A DNA stretch of 64,000 nucleotides from Rhabdophis nuchalis (taxonomy: Eukaryota; Chordata; Lepidosauria; Squamata; Natricidae), in the NCBI GenBank assembly GCA_039707465.1, contig CM077643.1, positions 320,731,919 to 320,795,918 on the forward strand, given 5' to 3'. Of the stretch, positions 1-12,439 are shown one piece after another. The notes below the pieces were generated by a model. The model searched no databases. It had not been told where the DNA came from and was given only the letters and a program-made list of their open reading frames with translations. The position numbers and the translations under genes are program-made. Positions within the stretch are counted from its first letter, which is position 1. Each line of letters begins with the position of its first letter.

Positions 1-1140
1 GATCAAGACGACTTAAAAAGAGCCCTGCAGAAATTGATCTGTCTCACTCGTGGATTGGAGACAATACGCAAACAACTTCACGGAGACGCTGTAATAGCCA
101 CCACAACAAGGAAGCTTGCGCCTACAAAACCGGATCCATCTCGCCCCAACAGTCAAGTCAGATAAACGTTTCTGTTTATTGCAATTGAGTCGTCTTCCTG
201 GTTTGCATAGAAATGCAGGAGTCATTCGCCGGGCCGTAAACGGTCCCATCAATCTGGAAGGTGTAATTGGCGGGTCTTAACAGCATTATTTATTGACCCT
301 TTTGATTTATTTATCGAATTTACAGAGCTTCCCATCTCACCAGAAGTGACTGGCTCTATGCAAAAATAAAATAAATAAAGGGAAGGGGGGAGAACGGCGG
401 TAAATTAACACACACACACCGCCTCCTTTCAATTAAATTGCCGTCTTTTGACTCGGAGTTTTCTCCAGTTGACAAATTTATTAAATTGTTGTTCTCGGGT
501 TTGAGAGCAAGGAAAAAACTAAACGCCAGGATAAACTTCATAGAAATGTTTTCAGGGCAAACTTCATAGAAATGTTGCCAGTGGTTACAACCGGACATAT
601 TTCATGGTATTATATATGACATATGTGATCAACATCTCATGATTATTATACTTTTCCAGCACACTATCAAGATATGCAACCCATATTATTCTACTATCCG
701 AATATGTAATTCACCAGCAAGGCTGGCTGGGGAATTGTAGGAGTTGAAGTTCACACGTCTTAAAGTTGCCAAGACTGGCCTGGAATAAATAGTGAAGGTT
801 TCCATAGCGTTAGCAAAAAAAAAAAAACCCCATTCGATCCAGCACGACTTTGGCTTTCCAATATTTGACTCTCTCCCCCTCCCCTGCGCCGATTAACGTT
901 CAACGGCAGACCAGAGACCCAACTTTCTTTCCTTTGCCCCTCGTCGTAGAATACAGCGATCGCTTTGTTAAATGGCACCGCTTCCCTCCATAGCCTTAGC
1001 TTAGCGCATCGGAGCCTGCGCCTGCGCATTTGGGTTCAGCCTGATTAAAGGGGTCGAGAATTGCAGAAGCTACGTGGGAAGGAAATTGAAAATAACCCGC
1101 CTTTTGTTTACGCACGCGCACACGCGCGCGGATTAAGGTT
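1..1140. promoter_or_regulatory. CpG-rich, promoter-like region
   Basis: CpG dinucleotides are far denser here than in the rest of the window, especially at 1-260 and 835-1140. A near-palindromic TGCGCCTGCGCA at about 1017-1028 resembles an NRF-1 site with one mismatch, and an alternating ACGCACGCGCACACGCGCGC tract lies at about 1110-1130. This looks like a small CpG-island promoter, possibly bidirectional. No first exon could be tied to it on either strand, so any gene it serves may run off the left edge. The remnant of a DNA transposon at 724-780 lies inside it. Confidence 0.35.
724..780. mobile_element. Half copy of palindromic hAT MITE
   Basis: This matches the right arm of the palindromic element found complete at 22912, 33164 and 45625: a GGCTGGGGAATT core followed by the GAGTTGAAGTYCACA arm and CTTAAAGTTGCCAAG. 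The left arm is missing and no target duplication is visible, so it is an old or truncated copy. Confidence 0.5.
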
Positions 1141-1849
1141 CAATGGTTCCCTAAACACTCACTGACAGATCTTGGCGCTCCCCTCCTTTGTACATACTAT
1201 ACAAATCTTTTTTTTTTCTTTCTCAACTTTGTGGTGCCCCCTTTGGGCCTGGTGCCCCCCCACACACACACACTGTCGCATCAGGTTTGAAGAGGATCTT
1301 TACTTCGACCATCAGGAAATGACAAGCAAAGTCCTCGCGCTTTTCTCCATCTTTTAGCGGGAGCTACTGTGAATGGCAGTTTTTAGCCAAAAGTTTCCTT
1401 CAAGCCAGACCTATAAAACTTTCAGACTTAGAGCAAAGTTCCTTTGAGGGTCCAGGGATCCGGACCCTCCAGGTGAGGGTTTACCCAAGGTGTTAAACCC
1501 TCATGCAGATTGTTTGATTTTGGCTTAGCTCTCCTCTACTTTATTCGCTAAGCGGATTCTGGGTTTTTTTGACTGGGTGGTTATAACTGCACAGGAGCCC
1601 TGCTCCAAAAAATTGTGAATTGGTGTTATGTTTTCTGTCCTGATATTTAGGGAACCTTTTTGCAAAGAATCTGCACCCCAAGAGGGACTCCATCCACCAA
1701 GCATCCACTAAGCTTGTTTGATCTTCAAGGTAGTAGGAGGATTCCCTAGGATTTCTCAACCCCAAACAATACAGACAAAGATGAATAAAGATGAGTGAGA
1801 TGATTTTTTTAAAAATATATACTTTTTAGAAAGATAGCTTGCTCTTTTG
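1141..1849. other. No recognised feature
   Basis: There is a T-rich tract near 1207 and a short CA run near 1261-1272. I found no splice-bounded open frame, repeat family or RNA gene. Confidence 0.4.
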
Positions 1850-2180
1850 GGTTCCAATGCGCTCATGCGCCTTGACCAGCTGGTCTTTACGTGCACAGGA
1901 GTGCAGGAAAGTGGAAGAGCACTTCCCCGGCATGCATGCATATACCGGAAGCTGAGTTTCCGGTTTACAGTGTGCACATGAACACTGGCCAGCTGGTTTT
2001 CGTGTGCACATGTGCCCCAGAAACTGGAAGACCAGGTGACCAGTGTGCATGTGCATGCCAGAAACTGGAAGCTCAGCTTCCTGGTGCATGCATGGGCGCT
2101 AGGGAATTGCTCTTCTGGTGTCTGGCGCACCTGCACATGCGTGCTACCAGGAATATACTCTTCCGGTTTTCGGTGCTCCC
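1850..2180. repeat. Degenerate GC-rich minisatellite
   Basis: Imperfect units recur, each combining CCAGCTGGT, GTGCAYGTGCA and CCAGAAACTGGAAG. The same word set fills the interior of the hAT element at 3495-3923, so this is probably the core of a related element whose ends have decayed. Overlapping ORFs of up to about 144 codons on both strands are by-products of the repeat and are not called as genes. Confidence 0.5.
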
Positions 2181-3428
2181 CCACATACACACAAACACTA
2201 AAAAACCTCCAAGGTCCCTTCCACCTCTGTTATTCTAGGACTTGTCTGACATTACTAATCTCCCCATGGATAAAATATGTACTAAAGGACAATCCATAAA
2301 TATGTAAGAGTTATGTGTGTAGGTCAATAGGCACAGCTTTCTTTGGAATAAGTGAAAGGGGAGAGGGGTTTGCTGTAATGAGAAGAATTATGGCAAAAAA
2401 AATAATTGCAGTAAGTATTAGGAATGAAAAGAAGTTGGGGAAAATTGTGAAAAGCATCATTGCTCAGACTCTTAATGTGGTTGTCAAGATGATGTAGGAA
2501 GGTGAAATCATTTTTGCATGCTATTATGTAGAAATGCATGTTGTATTTTAAAACGTGGAGGTATCCTGGACAGGAATTTAAAAACTGCTGCCCTGTTACT
2601 GTACAGTTAATGATGGAAACCTCAACCATTATCCATGCAGATTAATTTTCCAGTAGATATAATTACATTTATTTATTAACCTGTATGCCTGTATGATACC
2701 CAATACTGGATAGATATCTATTATCAATCAATCAGTCATTTATTTATCATCATTGTCTCTCTTCAAAGGGCTGCATTAAAAATATTATAAGTCCTTCTTC
2801 CTAAGTATTATTCCATTGTGTTGGTGCAGTGCTTTTTGCAGAATTAAGTTACAAACTGAAGACTAATACAAGGCCCCAGAAGTGAAATTTGATGCAGAGG
2901 ATCCTGAAGTACATATGGTTCAATAGGGCTGCTTTGTCAAACGAATGATCCAAAATAATAGGAATGTTTTTTATGAAATGAGATTTATTTATTGCATTTT
3001 ATCTTTCTCAAAACCTATTTTGAAAGGTGCTGATGTGTTAAGATATCTAGTTTATTGAATTTTCTACATGCTTAAAATCAGGTTTAAAAAAACAAAGACA
3101 TTTTCAAGCATAAAAGATACGTGACTGAAATTTGCTGGATTTTAAGAGGACATTTCAAAATAGAAAATCTGGGGTTGGTTTGTCTTCATTCTATGGAACT
3201 TTGCAGTTTGCACATATTTGTTTTTCCATTCTGTGGAATGTTATGATTTTTACTCTACTGTATCTTAGGCAGCTGAATTAACTCTGTATAGAACCTAGAT
3301 CAATCTTTTTCAAGATTGGGGTTCCCGGTAACCCTAGGGATCTGTGAGAGGTCACTACGGATTCCATAAGATAGCATTAATGAGAAAAGAAATTATTCTG
3401 ATAGATAAATTAAGAGAGTTTCTCATTA
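2181..3428. other. AT-rich spacer, nothing recognised
   Basis: Ordinary AT-rich sequence with a short ATCAATCAATCA-type run near 2725. No supported exon or transposon was seen. Confidence 0.4.
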
Positions 3429-4010
3429 ACAGAGTTGGAAGGGGTCTTATAGGTCTTCTAGTCCAACCCCCTACCCAAACAGGAGACTCTATACTAGTGA
3501 TGGCGAACCTTTTCGGCACCGAGTGCCAAAAAGGTCGGGTGGAAACACACATGCACACGCTCATCAGGGCCATGCTCCGGAAAAACTGAACTTCAGGGTT
3601 CTAGCGTGCCTGACGATCAAATGGTCAGTGCACATGCGTGGGCCGGTTTTTGGTACTGCCAGACATGCGAAAGGACCATGCTCCTGAAAAACTCCGGAAA
3701 AGCCAAACTTCCAGGTTCTGGCACGCATGCGCTCCCAACAATCAGCTGGCCAGCGTGCATGTACATGCTGGTTCTCAGCACTGCTGCACATGTCAAGGAC
3801 AGCTGATCATTACATGTGCATGCACCAGAAACCTGGAAAACAAACAGGCAAGGCCACATGTGCTGGGCGACATGGCTTGGGTATGTCACTTTGGGCACCT
3901 GTTCCATAGGTTCACCATCGCAGCCTTATGCCATTTCTGAAAAATGGCACTCCAGTCTCTTCTTGAACTTTGCGCACTATGCAATGATAGTGCTTGTGAG
4001 CTGTTTATTT
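3429..4010 (-). mobile_element. CR1-type LINE 3' end, interrupted by a hAT element
   Basis: The antisense CR1 3' end starts with the CAGAGTTGGAAGGG...CTAGTCCAACCCCCT signature shared with the copies at 18.7, 29.7 and 32.3 kb. It breaks at 3494 and resumes at 3924 with GCCATTTCTGA, exactly where the intact copies continue. The gap is filled by the hAT element at 3495-3923. Only about 150 bases of CR1 remain. Confidence 0.7.
3495..3923. mobile_element. Non-autonomous hAT element (family 'GATGGCGAACC')
   Basis: Terminal inverted repeats read TAGTGATGGCGAACCTTTT on the left and GGTTCACCATCGCAG on the right. The flanking 8-mers CTCTATAC and CCTTATGC match at 6 of 8 positions, as expected of an aged hAT target duplication, and they lie inside a CR1 copy. 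The interior is a GC-rich, CATG-rich degenerate repeat with no transposase. Sister copies are at 6370-6855 and 61906-62814. Confidence 0.75.
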
Positions 4011-4078
4011 TACTATAACTTTTATAAGTGTTTACGTATTTATCAAATTTGCATAGCTGCCCATCTCAGAGAAAATGA

Positions 4079-4467
4079 GATCGGCCGGGCAATGCCAGTT
4101 GGCGACGCCCAGGGGAAGGGCCTTCTCTTTGGTGGGCCCAACCCTCTGGAACGACCTACCTCCTGAACTCCGTGTCATCTCGGACCTCCGCCTGTTCCGC
4201 CAGCGCTTAAAAACGCATTTTTTCCATCTAGCCGGCCTGGCATGAACTACCCGATACCGAACTGAGTATTAGTTGATCAAAGTTTTAATCTGGGGGTTTT
4301 AATTATGTTTTAGCACAGGGTTGAGTTTAATGTAGTTTTTAGGAGTATTTTGTATATTTGTATTTGTTTTTAATTTTTCTGTGCGCCGCCCCGGGTCCCT
4401 CTGTGGGAGATGGGTACAAGATATAAATACGAATAAAATAAAATAAAAAATAAAATAAAATAAAATA
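4079..4467 (+). mobile_element. L2-type LINE 3' end with AAATA tail
   Basis: Frameshifted translation shows the L2-like ORF2 C-terminus ending around a WNDLPPELR motif (GGAACGACCTACCTCCTGAACTCCG in DNA). A 3' UTR with GCGCCGCCCCGGGTCC and an AATAAAATAAAATAAAA tail follow. Antisense relatives are at 21.6 and 47.2 kb and a sense one at 55.3 kb. The tail has grown into a pentanucleotide microsatellite. Confidence 0.7.
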
Positions 4468-5689
4468 GCTGTGGGTGACATGCAGCAATTACCTTGGGCC
4501 TGAATTTTATTTCCTCCTATTAAAAAGATTGAGAAAGGCTAATCTAAGTTGACCACATGGATATGTTGATAAATACATACGCAGCAGATTACTGTATTTC
4601 ATGTAAGTGTACTTGGCAAAACAGCAGGCTTCTTCAAGTACTTGAAACAGTAACATTAAATCTTACTGAAGCTGGTGGAATGGCCTTGGTTCAAAATCCA
4701 GCTTCTTCTGTTTAGTTCTCTGACGGCTCTTGGTGATTTTCCTTAGTCCCACCCCTTTTCATTAAATCAGCTGGGACTTATCTTTTTTTTTTTTTGGCAA
4801 AATTTATTGAATTTCTGCAAGAGAATTTTAAAACTCCTGGACTTTCTATTTCTGATACTTTCTCCCTAAGGCTTTGGATCACCAGTGCTTTGCAAAACAT
4901 TTCAAAGAGGAGAGGGAGAATAAGAGGCTGGGGGAGGTGATTAAGGAGAATCTCCGAATCTTCACCTTTTGGCTGTCTCAAATACTTGTCAGCTTTAAAG
5001 CTTAATGCAATGCAATTAATGAAAAACCATCCTCTACCCTTCCTGCCTTGTCTCATGACAAATGTGCTGGTAGAATGGCATATTTTTTAAAGTAATTGTG
5101 TTGGTGGAAGATGAAGAATTTAAAGAAAGTGGAAGGGCAAAATACACAAAAAATTATCTGAAAAATGATTAGCCTCCATTGCACATGTCTACAAATGTTT
5201 ATAAGTAGCAGAAATGGTCAAACATCTGTCAAAATCTAAAGAAGCTAATGATGCTGGTTTTTTTTTAAATATTTGCAATTATTGCTACTGCTAGAACAGA
5301 AACAATAAAATATAGGAATATGTAAGTATTCTGAAGTTTTAGACTTTTTATCAACTTCCAATAACATTAAATATATTTTGCTATCTTATTTTTCCAGCTA
5401 AAATGCACACTGTAACCTGAAAAAGAAACTACAGATACTTTTAGGTAACATTTTTTTGTTTCTATTCTTTTAGAAGCCACATATTTACAATATGTGCAGA
5501 ATGATTATTGTTTTTAGTTCATATTATAAATTTTGTAACAGAATAGACCAATATAAACTATTTGTTCTATGGCATCAGAATGTTTTCAGACATATCAAGA
5601 TGTTAGAATACTTCTCCCTCTCTAAATACTAATACTACATACGAAAATATTTTTTAAGTAAACCAAACAAATGAAGCCATAGTGGTTCA
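4468..5689. other. AT-rich spacer, nothing recognised
   Basis: No splice-bounded frame or clear repeat was seen. A short T-run occurs near 4782-4794. Confidence 0.4.
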
Positions 5690-6325
5690 CTAAAATAATT
5701 ATATAAAAAAATTGAAGAAAAAGTGGATAACAATAAAACTTGGCAATGGCTTAACAACTGAACCCTACAGAAAGAATCTGGAGGCTTGATTTTGGCTGCT
5801 GAAAAACTATTTGAATTATTACAATTGCCAGAATTGAAAAATCAAAGGATTCAGAGGGAAGTTTGTGCAAAGATGCAGAAGAAACAATAGATCATATATC
5901 CTCATTACATGCAAGAAGATCACATATACAACAACAGAATAAGCACCAACAGAACACAGTCACCAAAATTATCACTAGAATTTCTATTGAAAAATTGCCA
6001 GTAATGAAAAATATACAGTTGGAAAAATAATTGAAATGAGCAACATGTTGAAGGCTTTCCATAGGCAAAGTGATAAAGTTTGGATAACATACCAATAACT
6101 GATACACTAGATCTAATAGTAGAATAGAAGATAAAGAATTGGAGAAGATCACAAAGTATCAAGAACTGAAAACTGAAGTTAAAACGTTTATGACATAAGT
6201 TGATTGTGGTTGTCCCAATGGTTCTTGGTGCAGTGGATGTTATATAAAAAAATATTGGATGGTGCTTAGAAAATATGCATATGGACAAAATTTCCATCTG
6301 CAAATTACAAAAGGCCATATTTTTT
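5690..6325 (+). mobile_element. Decayed R4/Dong-like LINE, ORF C-terminal part
   Basis: Broken frames carry pieces typical of the C-terminal region of restriction-like-endonuclease LINEs: EETIDHI near 5876, TKIITR near 5962 and KYQELKTEVK near 6155, followed by a 3' stretch. Stops and shifts interrupt it throughout. The clade call rests on remembered family motifs and on similarity in kind to the antisense copy at 14.6-15.1 kb. Confidence 0.5.
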
Positions 6326-6369
6326 AGATCTACACATATCCAAGGCCAATATGTTATGAAATTCCAGGT

Positions 6370-6855
6370 CAGTGATGGCTAACTTTTTTCCCATCACATG
6401 CCAAAAGTGGGGGAAGCGCGGGGGGGGGGTCGGGCATGGGCATGCTCACACTCATAATTCTATGTGCACGACCTCCACACACATGCACATGTGACCCCCC
6501 CAGCGATCCCCACCACGCTCATGTGTGCATGACCCCTGCCCTCCCTCCTTGGCTCATGATGGACCCATTTTTCACCCTCCCCAGTCTCCAGAGGCTTTCT
6601 AGGAATCTGGGGAGAATGAAAACGCCCCCTCCTGCCCTCCTGGAGCCCTCCAGAGGTGAAAAGCGGCCCTACAGACAACCCTGAAGTCCATTCCTGAACT
6701 TCTGGGTTACCTGTGAGGCCGTTTTTTTGCCTGTAGGGCAAAAAACAGCCAAAAACGAAGGCCAAAGTTAGCTGACAGGGCAATGCCTCGCGTGCCCTAA
6801 CAAATGACTCCCGCGTGCTACCTATGGCATGTGTGACATAGGTTCGCCATCATGG
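6370..6855. mobile_element. Non-autonomous hAT element (family 'GATGGCGAACC')
   Basis: The left end is CAGTGATGGCTAACTTTTTT and the right end is TAGGTTCGCCATCATGG. Flanking 8-mers TTCCAGGT and TTCTAGGT match at 7 of 8. The interior is GC-rich with a poly-G stretch at about 6420-6430 and no coding capacity. Confidence 0.75.
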
Positions 6856-7421
6856 TTCTAGGTTCTTGGGAGGAACTTGAAGTGTGAAGGCCAACACCAG
6901 TTAAAAAACTGGCAGCTGTGATTTCAGGTTATTGTGTATATAATAATCATAATAATAGTAGTAACAGACTCAATAGCTAAATAGCACATAAAGATTAGCG
7001 TAAGTGGCACAAAGAAGTACATTGGCTTGCCATTCTCAGGGCTAAGATTTACATGCTGTATTAAGCCAGAGCATGATTTGTTTGTAGCATAGCCCATTGT
7101 GTGAGTCCAGCCATTGTTGTTTTGTTAACTACAATTGACAGCTTAGCATTATGCATGAATCTTGACTATCACCACTTAGCAAGCTGCGGATAAAGCCTAG
7201 TTAAAATTACATCGAAATCCAGGTCCTAGGAATTTTAGCTCCATCACTGCTGTTGAATACACTTTGAGATCCTTAAAAGTTTCTTCCTTCCATGAGTACT
7301 GTATATCCTAAGGTCCCAGGAGAGAAGGGGGAATTATAGCACAGTGATTACCATTTATTATTTAAACATGCCTGTTTTTATTTTTGAGGGGGTATTCCTT
7401 CCAATGGGTATTGATTCCTAG
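6856..7421. other. No recognised feature
   Basis: Ordinary AT-rich sequence with a short ATAATAATA run near 6940. I see nothing to annotate. Confidence 0.35.
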
Positions 7422-7630
7422 CAACTGCCTGGACTAGCTCCTTTCCGGGGGGGCGGTTTGGGGGCAAGATTTCAGAAATGGTTTGCCCTTACCTTTTTCT
7501 CAGCGCTGAGAGTAACTGGCCCAGGTCATCCAACTGGCTTTGTACCTAAAGTGGGATTAGAATTCACATTCTCCAGGTTTGTAGCCTGCTACCCTAACCA
7601 CCACGGCTACGCCAAACTGACTCTCTTGGT
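7422..7630 (-). mobile_element. tRNA-derived SINE, antisense
   Basis: Read on the minus strand it begins GAGAGTCAGTTTGGCGTAG and contains GTGGTTAGGGTAGC, a tRNA A-box-like stretch, then the ...GTGACCTGGGCCAG body. The same family occurs at 53840-54525. It has no coding role; the ORF of about 70 codons here is incidental. Confidence 0.6.
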
Positions 7631-8139
7631 GTACCTCACTGGTACAGCACACCAAACAAAAATGAAATGAGCCTACTACAAAATCTAAAAAAGTAAAATA
7701 AGCTAAGAATTGCAATATATTTTGCTTGTCCTATACGTCTGTATTGTTTGCTATCCATGCCTGGCTTGGATAATCCAAGTGTCTATGGAAATTCTCAACC
7801 ATCCAGGTCATGGTTCTGAAGAAGTTTCTTGAATGAGAAGCAAAACATTTGGGTGGATGGGTGGCAAGAAAGTCCAGTTGTCTTTTGGAAAAGAACCTTT
7901 GGATAATCCAAGGCAGATGGTTTTCCCATGTGCAATGAATGAAACAATACAAATTCTTTAGTACTTTATCCCTTTGGTTCCCCAAAGCATTGCCATCTTG
8001 TACTATAGAGATATCACATAGCTTCAGAAAGCCATTTCTCATCCTAGTCACCACAAGATTCTATTACTTGTCCTTGAAAACGACTCACAAACTTCAATTA
8101 ATTAGAATGCAGCAGTGTGGGCAGTGATAGACATGCCTC
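7631..8139. other. No recognised feature
   Basis: Non-repetitive sequence by eye, with no convincing exon on either strand. Confidence 0.35.
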
Positions 8140-8632
8140 ACTATGCCAATATGACACCCTTGCTTCATGAGCTGCACTGATTACCACTATGTTTCTGGGT
8201 GAAAGTGAAGGTGCTGGTCATCTCACATAAAGCTACATGGCATTAGGCCAAATATTTGAGGGACCACCTATCTCTCGTGCTCTGCTGATATGTGCTGGCA
8301 GAGTTGGTGTGTTCAGGGTTCCTTCATCAAATAGGAGCATGCACCAAGAGTCAGGTAGCACCCGCCTTTTGGCATAAGATTCTCCCTGAACTCCACGTGG
8401 CTGCCATCCTGATGTTTCTCTGTACGGTTTTGAAGATCTGGTTATTCTTCCAGCCTTTGACTTGAGAAGTACGGGGCACCTTGTTGGATATGTTTTCTCT
8501 GTGATTTTGTATAAAGCAGTCAGATCCTACTGTGTTTCATTTTCTACTGTGTCTTTAAGATTCATTATATGGTCAGTTACCCAGAGTCAGTGCAGCAGTG
8601 TCCAAACTGAATTAAATAAATAAATCTGGCAA
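8140..8632 (+). mobile_element. Decayed L2-like LINE 3' end
   Basis: Heavily mutated sequence ends with TTACCCAGAGTCAGTG and then AATTAAATAAATAAATC, the form of an L2-type 3' terminus. Frame pieces around 8230-8480 fit an eroded ORF2 C-terminus, with many stops. Family assignment is tentative. Confidence 0.4.
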
Positions 8633-11600
8633 CAGGATTAAGTATCTGGATTTGCACTGAAAGCTACAGCATGCACCCCATCAAATTAAATGTCTCAGGT
8701 ATACCAGTTACATTAAAGTTGATGGAGCGGTATTTATAGCAATTTTTAATGCTGAACTATAATTTCAACTTGGATATTAAGGAGCTAGATCTGAAGCACA
8801 GGAAAGTGGAAGTAAAACAAGTTTCTCTGCAATGCAGGAAAAAAGGGGATTGATTTACACCTTGCTAAATTTGTACAGGCTTGTAGGACAAGAACTTCCA
8901 AAGCACTCAAATATCTACATTTCACTTAGTGCGAGTTCCTCTATCTATTTCCCAGTTATTTCCCTATTTTGCAGTGCACAGCACACACCCAGGGAGAAAG
9001 CCATTGTTCCCAGGGAATCCTAGGTATACCTTCAAATAGCCTTGTAAAATTTCAAAGATTAAACTTCCATGCTTGTCTGAAAAGTGTACTGATTCAAGTT
9101 CTATTGATTAATAGAAAGTATTGCACAAAGTCATTTCTGAGCTGAATATTGTGACACACATTCACTCACGCATCTGCCTTGTACATTTCATTACTTTATG
9201 AAGTTAGTATTTTCAAAGGAAAAGTGCCTACAAATGCAAAGAATAGAATCTTTTTGCTGTGGGGAAGGCAAGTTCAGCTGTCCGCCCCTCTTCTTTCTAA
9301 TAAAGAATCCATCTATGTTTATCACAACGATGCATGCAGGAGCTAAGGAGCTGTTGCTTCAAATACTTTGGACTTTATTAAGTATGCTGTTCTCAGTGAT
9401 TTCAATGACATTGACACTGGGACTGTAGTACTCCTGTACCACAGGTTTAAGCATTTTTATTTGCAAGTAGATCATGGAAAAGCCCAAGAGCTTAGAATCA
9501 AGAGAACAACTTGGTTGCTCTTGGTTCTAAGTTCTCCCAGTTACAGATGATTTGTGAATATGCAAGTTGCATATTCCTTCTGCATGGTGTGAAGAAGCTT
9601 AAGTCTAACTCTGATCTATGTCACACAACATTTCTCACTTCCTTCGTATCTGAACTCCAGCCATTGACACCCTTCTCTGCCTTTTAACAATCTGAGCTTA
9701 GTCTTTATGAATGTTGTTGCAAGCATTTAATCATGGGCTCCAAAACATTTCCAACAACTTTAATATCGCCTTTATTCTTCCAGGCGTCATGACCCAATTG
9801 TGCATTTATTCTTTTGAATTACCCTTTGTTAGTTTTGATAAATGCGTTGGAGTTGTAGGAACCATTTTTAATCAGCACTCCAAAAATGACTTCTCACTTG
9901 CTTTCCAAAGGGTGCCTCATTAATGTTAAGAACTTGAATAGCACCCAGGAGGAAGTTGTCAATTAAATTCTCTTATAATACTCTAAATCTCTCACATAAA
10001 TAATTCATTATCATAGTGGGTAGTTGAAAGATTTCACTTCTAAGAACTTTTTCAAAGTGTGAGAACCCCAGAAGTCCATTCTCCCCACCCCCACCCCAAT
10101 GGTTAACAACTTACTGTAGTAGAATGCAACCTTGGTGTGACAAAAGAGGAAAAGAATATATGCTGCTTCTGGAAATAATCACATTTTATCTTTGCAAAAT
10201 TTAAAATTAGTGATATGCATTCCAGAGCTGGAAAATAATTCACAGCTTTCAAAGTACTGAATGCTGCTGCTGCTGCTTATTATTATTATGTTGATGCAAT
10301 TTATCTACATGTGCTCTTTGGTAAATTTTTGTTTGGTGTATTGTTGTTCCATCATGGATTAGATTCTTAGTTAAATCACATTCACTGCTCCTTCTACCAA
10401 GGTAAAACAGAAGGTTGGAAAAAAATTGTCCTTTGTTACTATCTATGAAAATCACATGATTTTACACCCATGCTTTTTGGGTTATACTTTAGTGTCTTTG
10501 TCTACCCATATATTTCCATTGTCCTGCTCCAAATGAAGCCAAAATGAACTTGGCTTCCGATTACTGGGTGGTAGAGAGGGAGGGGTGAGCGAAGTTTGCT
10601 CTTCTTGGAACGGTGGCAACCTACCAAATTAGATGATGTGGAAACAGGAAAGTCAGGGAGCAAAACAGGGAAAGTGAGGCTTTAATTACAGGAAACAGCC
10701 AGGAAGTTTTAAAGTACTTAACATACCCGGAGGGCAATATACTGCCAAACCTTCACACATCTCTAGGATCTAGGGAGGGTTTCAGATGTATTTTTGGGAA
10801 GGATTTCTTTTTCAAGGGCTACTTAAGAAATATTCATAAAGGACAGTTTAAGAAAAGTAGGGTTCTTTTCCTGCATTTATCAATTGCATAGTGCAAACAG
10901 ATGGCATCAGTGTTGCTGTTGTTTTGGAAGAAATAAACTCACAAAATATGCTGCATAATAGTTAAAAGGCTTATTTGATGGAAAGATTATGCAAACGTAG
11001 ATGGGGAGAGGAAAGCTGGAGCAGCAGACAAGTCAACTGTCTGAAATAGCTTTCTGGGAGAAGCTTTTCTTTCACAAGGGTTTTAATCTTTAACAAATTT
11101 GCTATGTTATATTGCATGCTGTTTTACTGGTACTCCTATCTAGTAAATACCATTTGATGGGAGTCAAAAAAAATGCAAGAGTTGTGCAAAAAGTTTATTA
11201 TTCAAGATTTTCACTGAGAGAACCATTGAGTCTGATTATTTCTGATTATTTTAATCATTGGCACATCATCCTGGGAGATTTGCATACATAGTTTGATTAT
11301 ACAGTTTGAATTAATATTCTGCAATAAATCTGACCATCTTGGGTAAGATATACAGGACTCAGTATGAAGATGAAATTGTTACATAATCCAACAACAAAAA
11401 TAAAAACAAAAACAACTCCACGATACTGCCCTCTAACAGCAGCAATGAATTATAGTAATTCAGTTGAAGCCAAAACAGCAGCTCGCTGTCTACAAATTTT
11501 AGATGTATTTTAATTTGCCTAAGAAGTGTAAGGAATGATACAGGCAATTACACTCAAATATAGCCATTTAACTATATAAAACTACATTTTCTCTTTATTG

Positions 11601-12439
11601 GAAAAATTGGGGTAGTAGCATTAAGTGGCCTGAAAGGGGAAAAAGCATTTAAATAGAATACTCAACTGAACATTAGCAACAAAGGAACAATAGTAGGCGG
11701 ACAATAGTGGAGTGATTATAAGTAATAAATAATGGAACACAGTCCCAGTAACAGCAGTTAAGACTTTTAAGTAAAAAATATGTAATCTCTAATACTTTCC
11801 ATTTTTTTAAACATAGAAGTTAACAAATAGGTAATACTTTTCTAGGCTGAATTGCAGGCAATGGGAATGAGGCCTCTTAGCCAAATGAATAATTGTTTAT
11901 TACATAATCTTAAATTGATTTATTCTGTTAAAAAAGAAAAATAATTGCTCTTTATTGTGTTCTTTATAATGTAGAAACAACAGAATGTAAATGGGAAAAT
12001 AATTACCAGAGAGTAGTTATTTCTTCCACCCCAGTCATCAGACTTCATTCCCATCAACTAATCAAGAAAGCTTAACTGGTTCCTTTGTAGCTGGGAGTTG
12101 ATCTATTTATCTATAAAGTTGACAGACGAACAAATTGTGGTGGCAGAAGGAATTTAGATAATGACATGGAGCATACATATTAATACAATTTCCAATACAT
12201 TGCAATACAAACTCCAATATTGCCATGGATAGATCTGTATGTGATGGGGATTATTGTATGCATGGCATCACACTGAAGAAGACCTGTATATGCCAGCTTC
12301 AGAATTTTGTAGTTCGCTGGGAAGTTGGACTAAAGTTAATTTAGAATCTTGAAACAGTAGCCAGGCAGGGAGAGGCAATAAATTGCAGAAGGATATGTGC
12401 CAAAGAAGTCTAATCCATAATCCAAACCAATAATGGTTT
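8633..12439. other. AT-rich region without supported features
   Basis: About 3.8 kb in which I found only short microsatellite-like runs (GCTGCTGCTGCTGCTTATTATT near 10264) and A/T runs. ORFs stay below about 80 codons and lack splice context or familiar motifs. This is the longest repeat-poor stretch of the window. Confidence 0.4.

Noticed and set aside
1756..2238. Overlapping ORFs of 87-144 codons on both strands
   Set aside because: They follow the degenerate minisatellite; opposite-strand frames are equally open and no domain is visible.
3307..4541. A possible outer transposon with CAATCTTTTTCAAG and AAAGATTGAGAAAGG ends
   Set aside because: The ends are only partly inverse and flanking 8-mers (ACCTAGAT, AATCTAAG) do not align without shifting.
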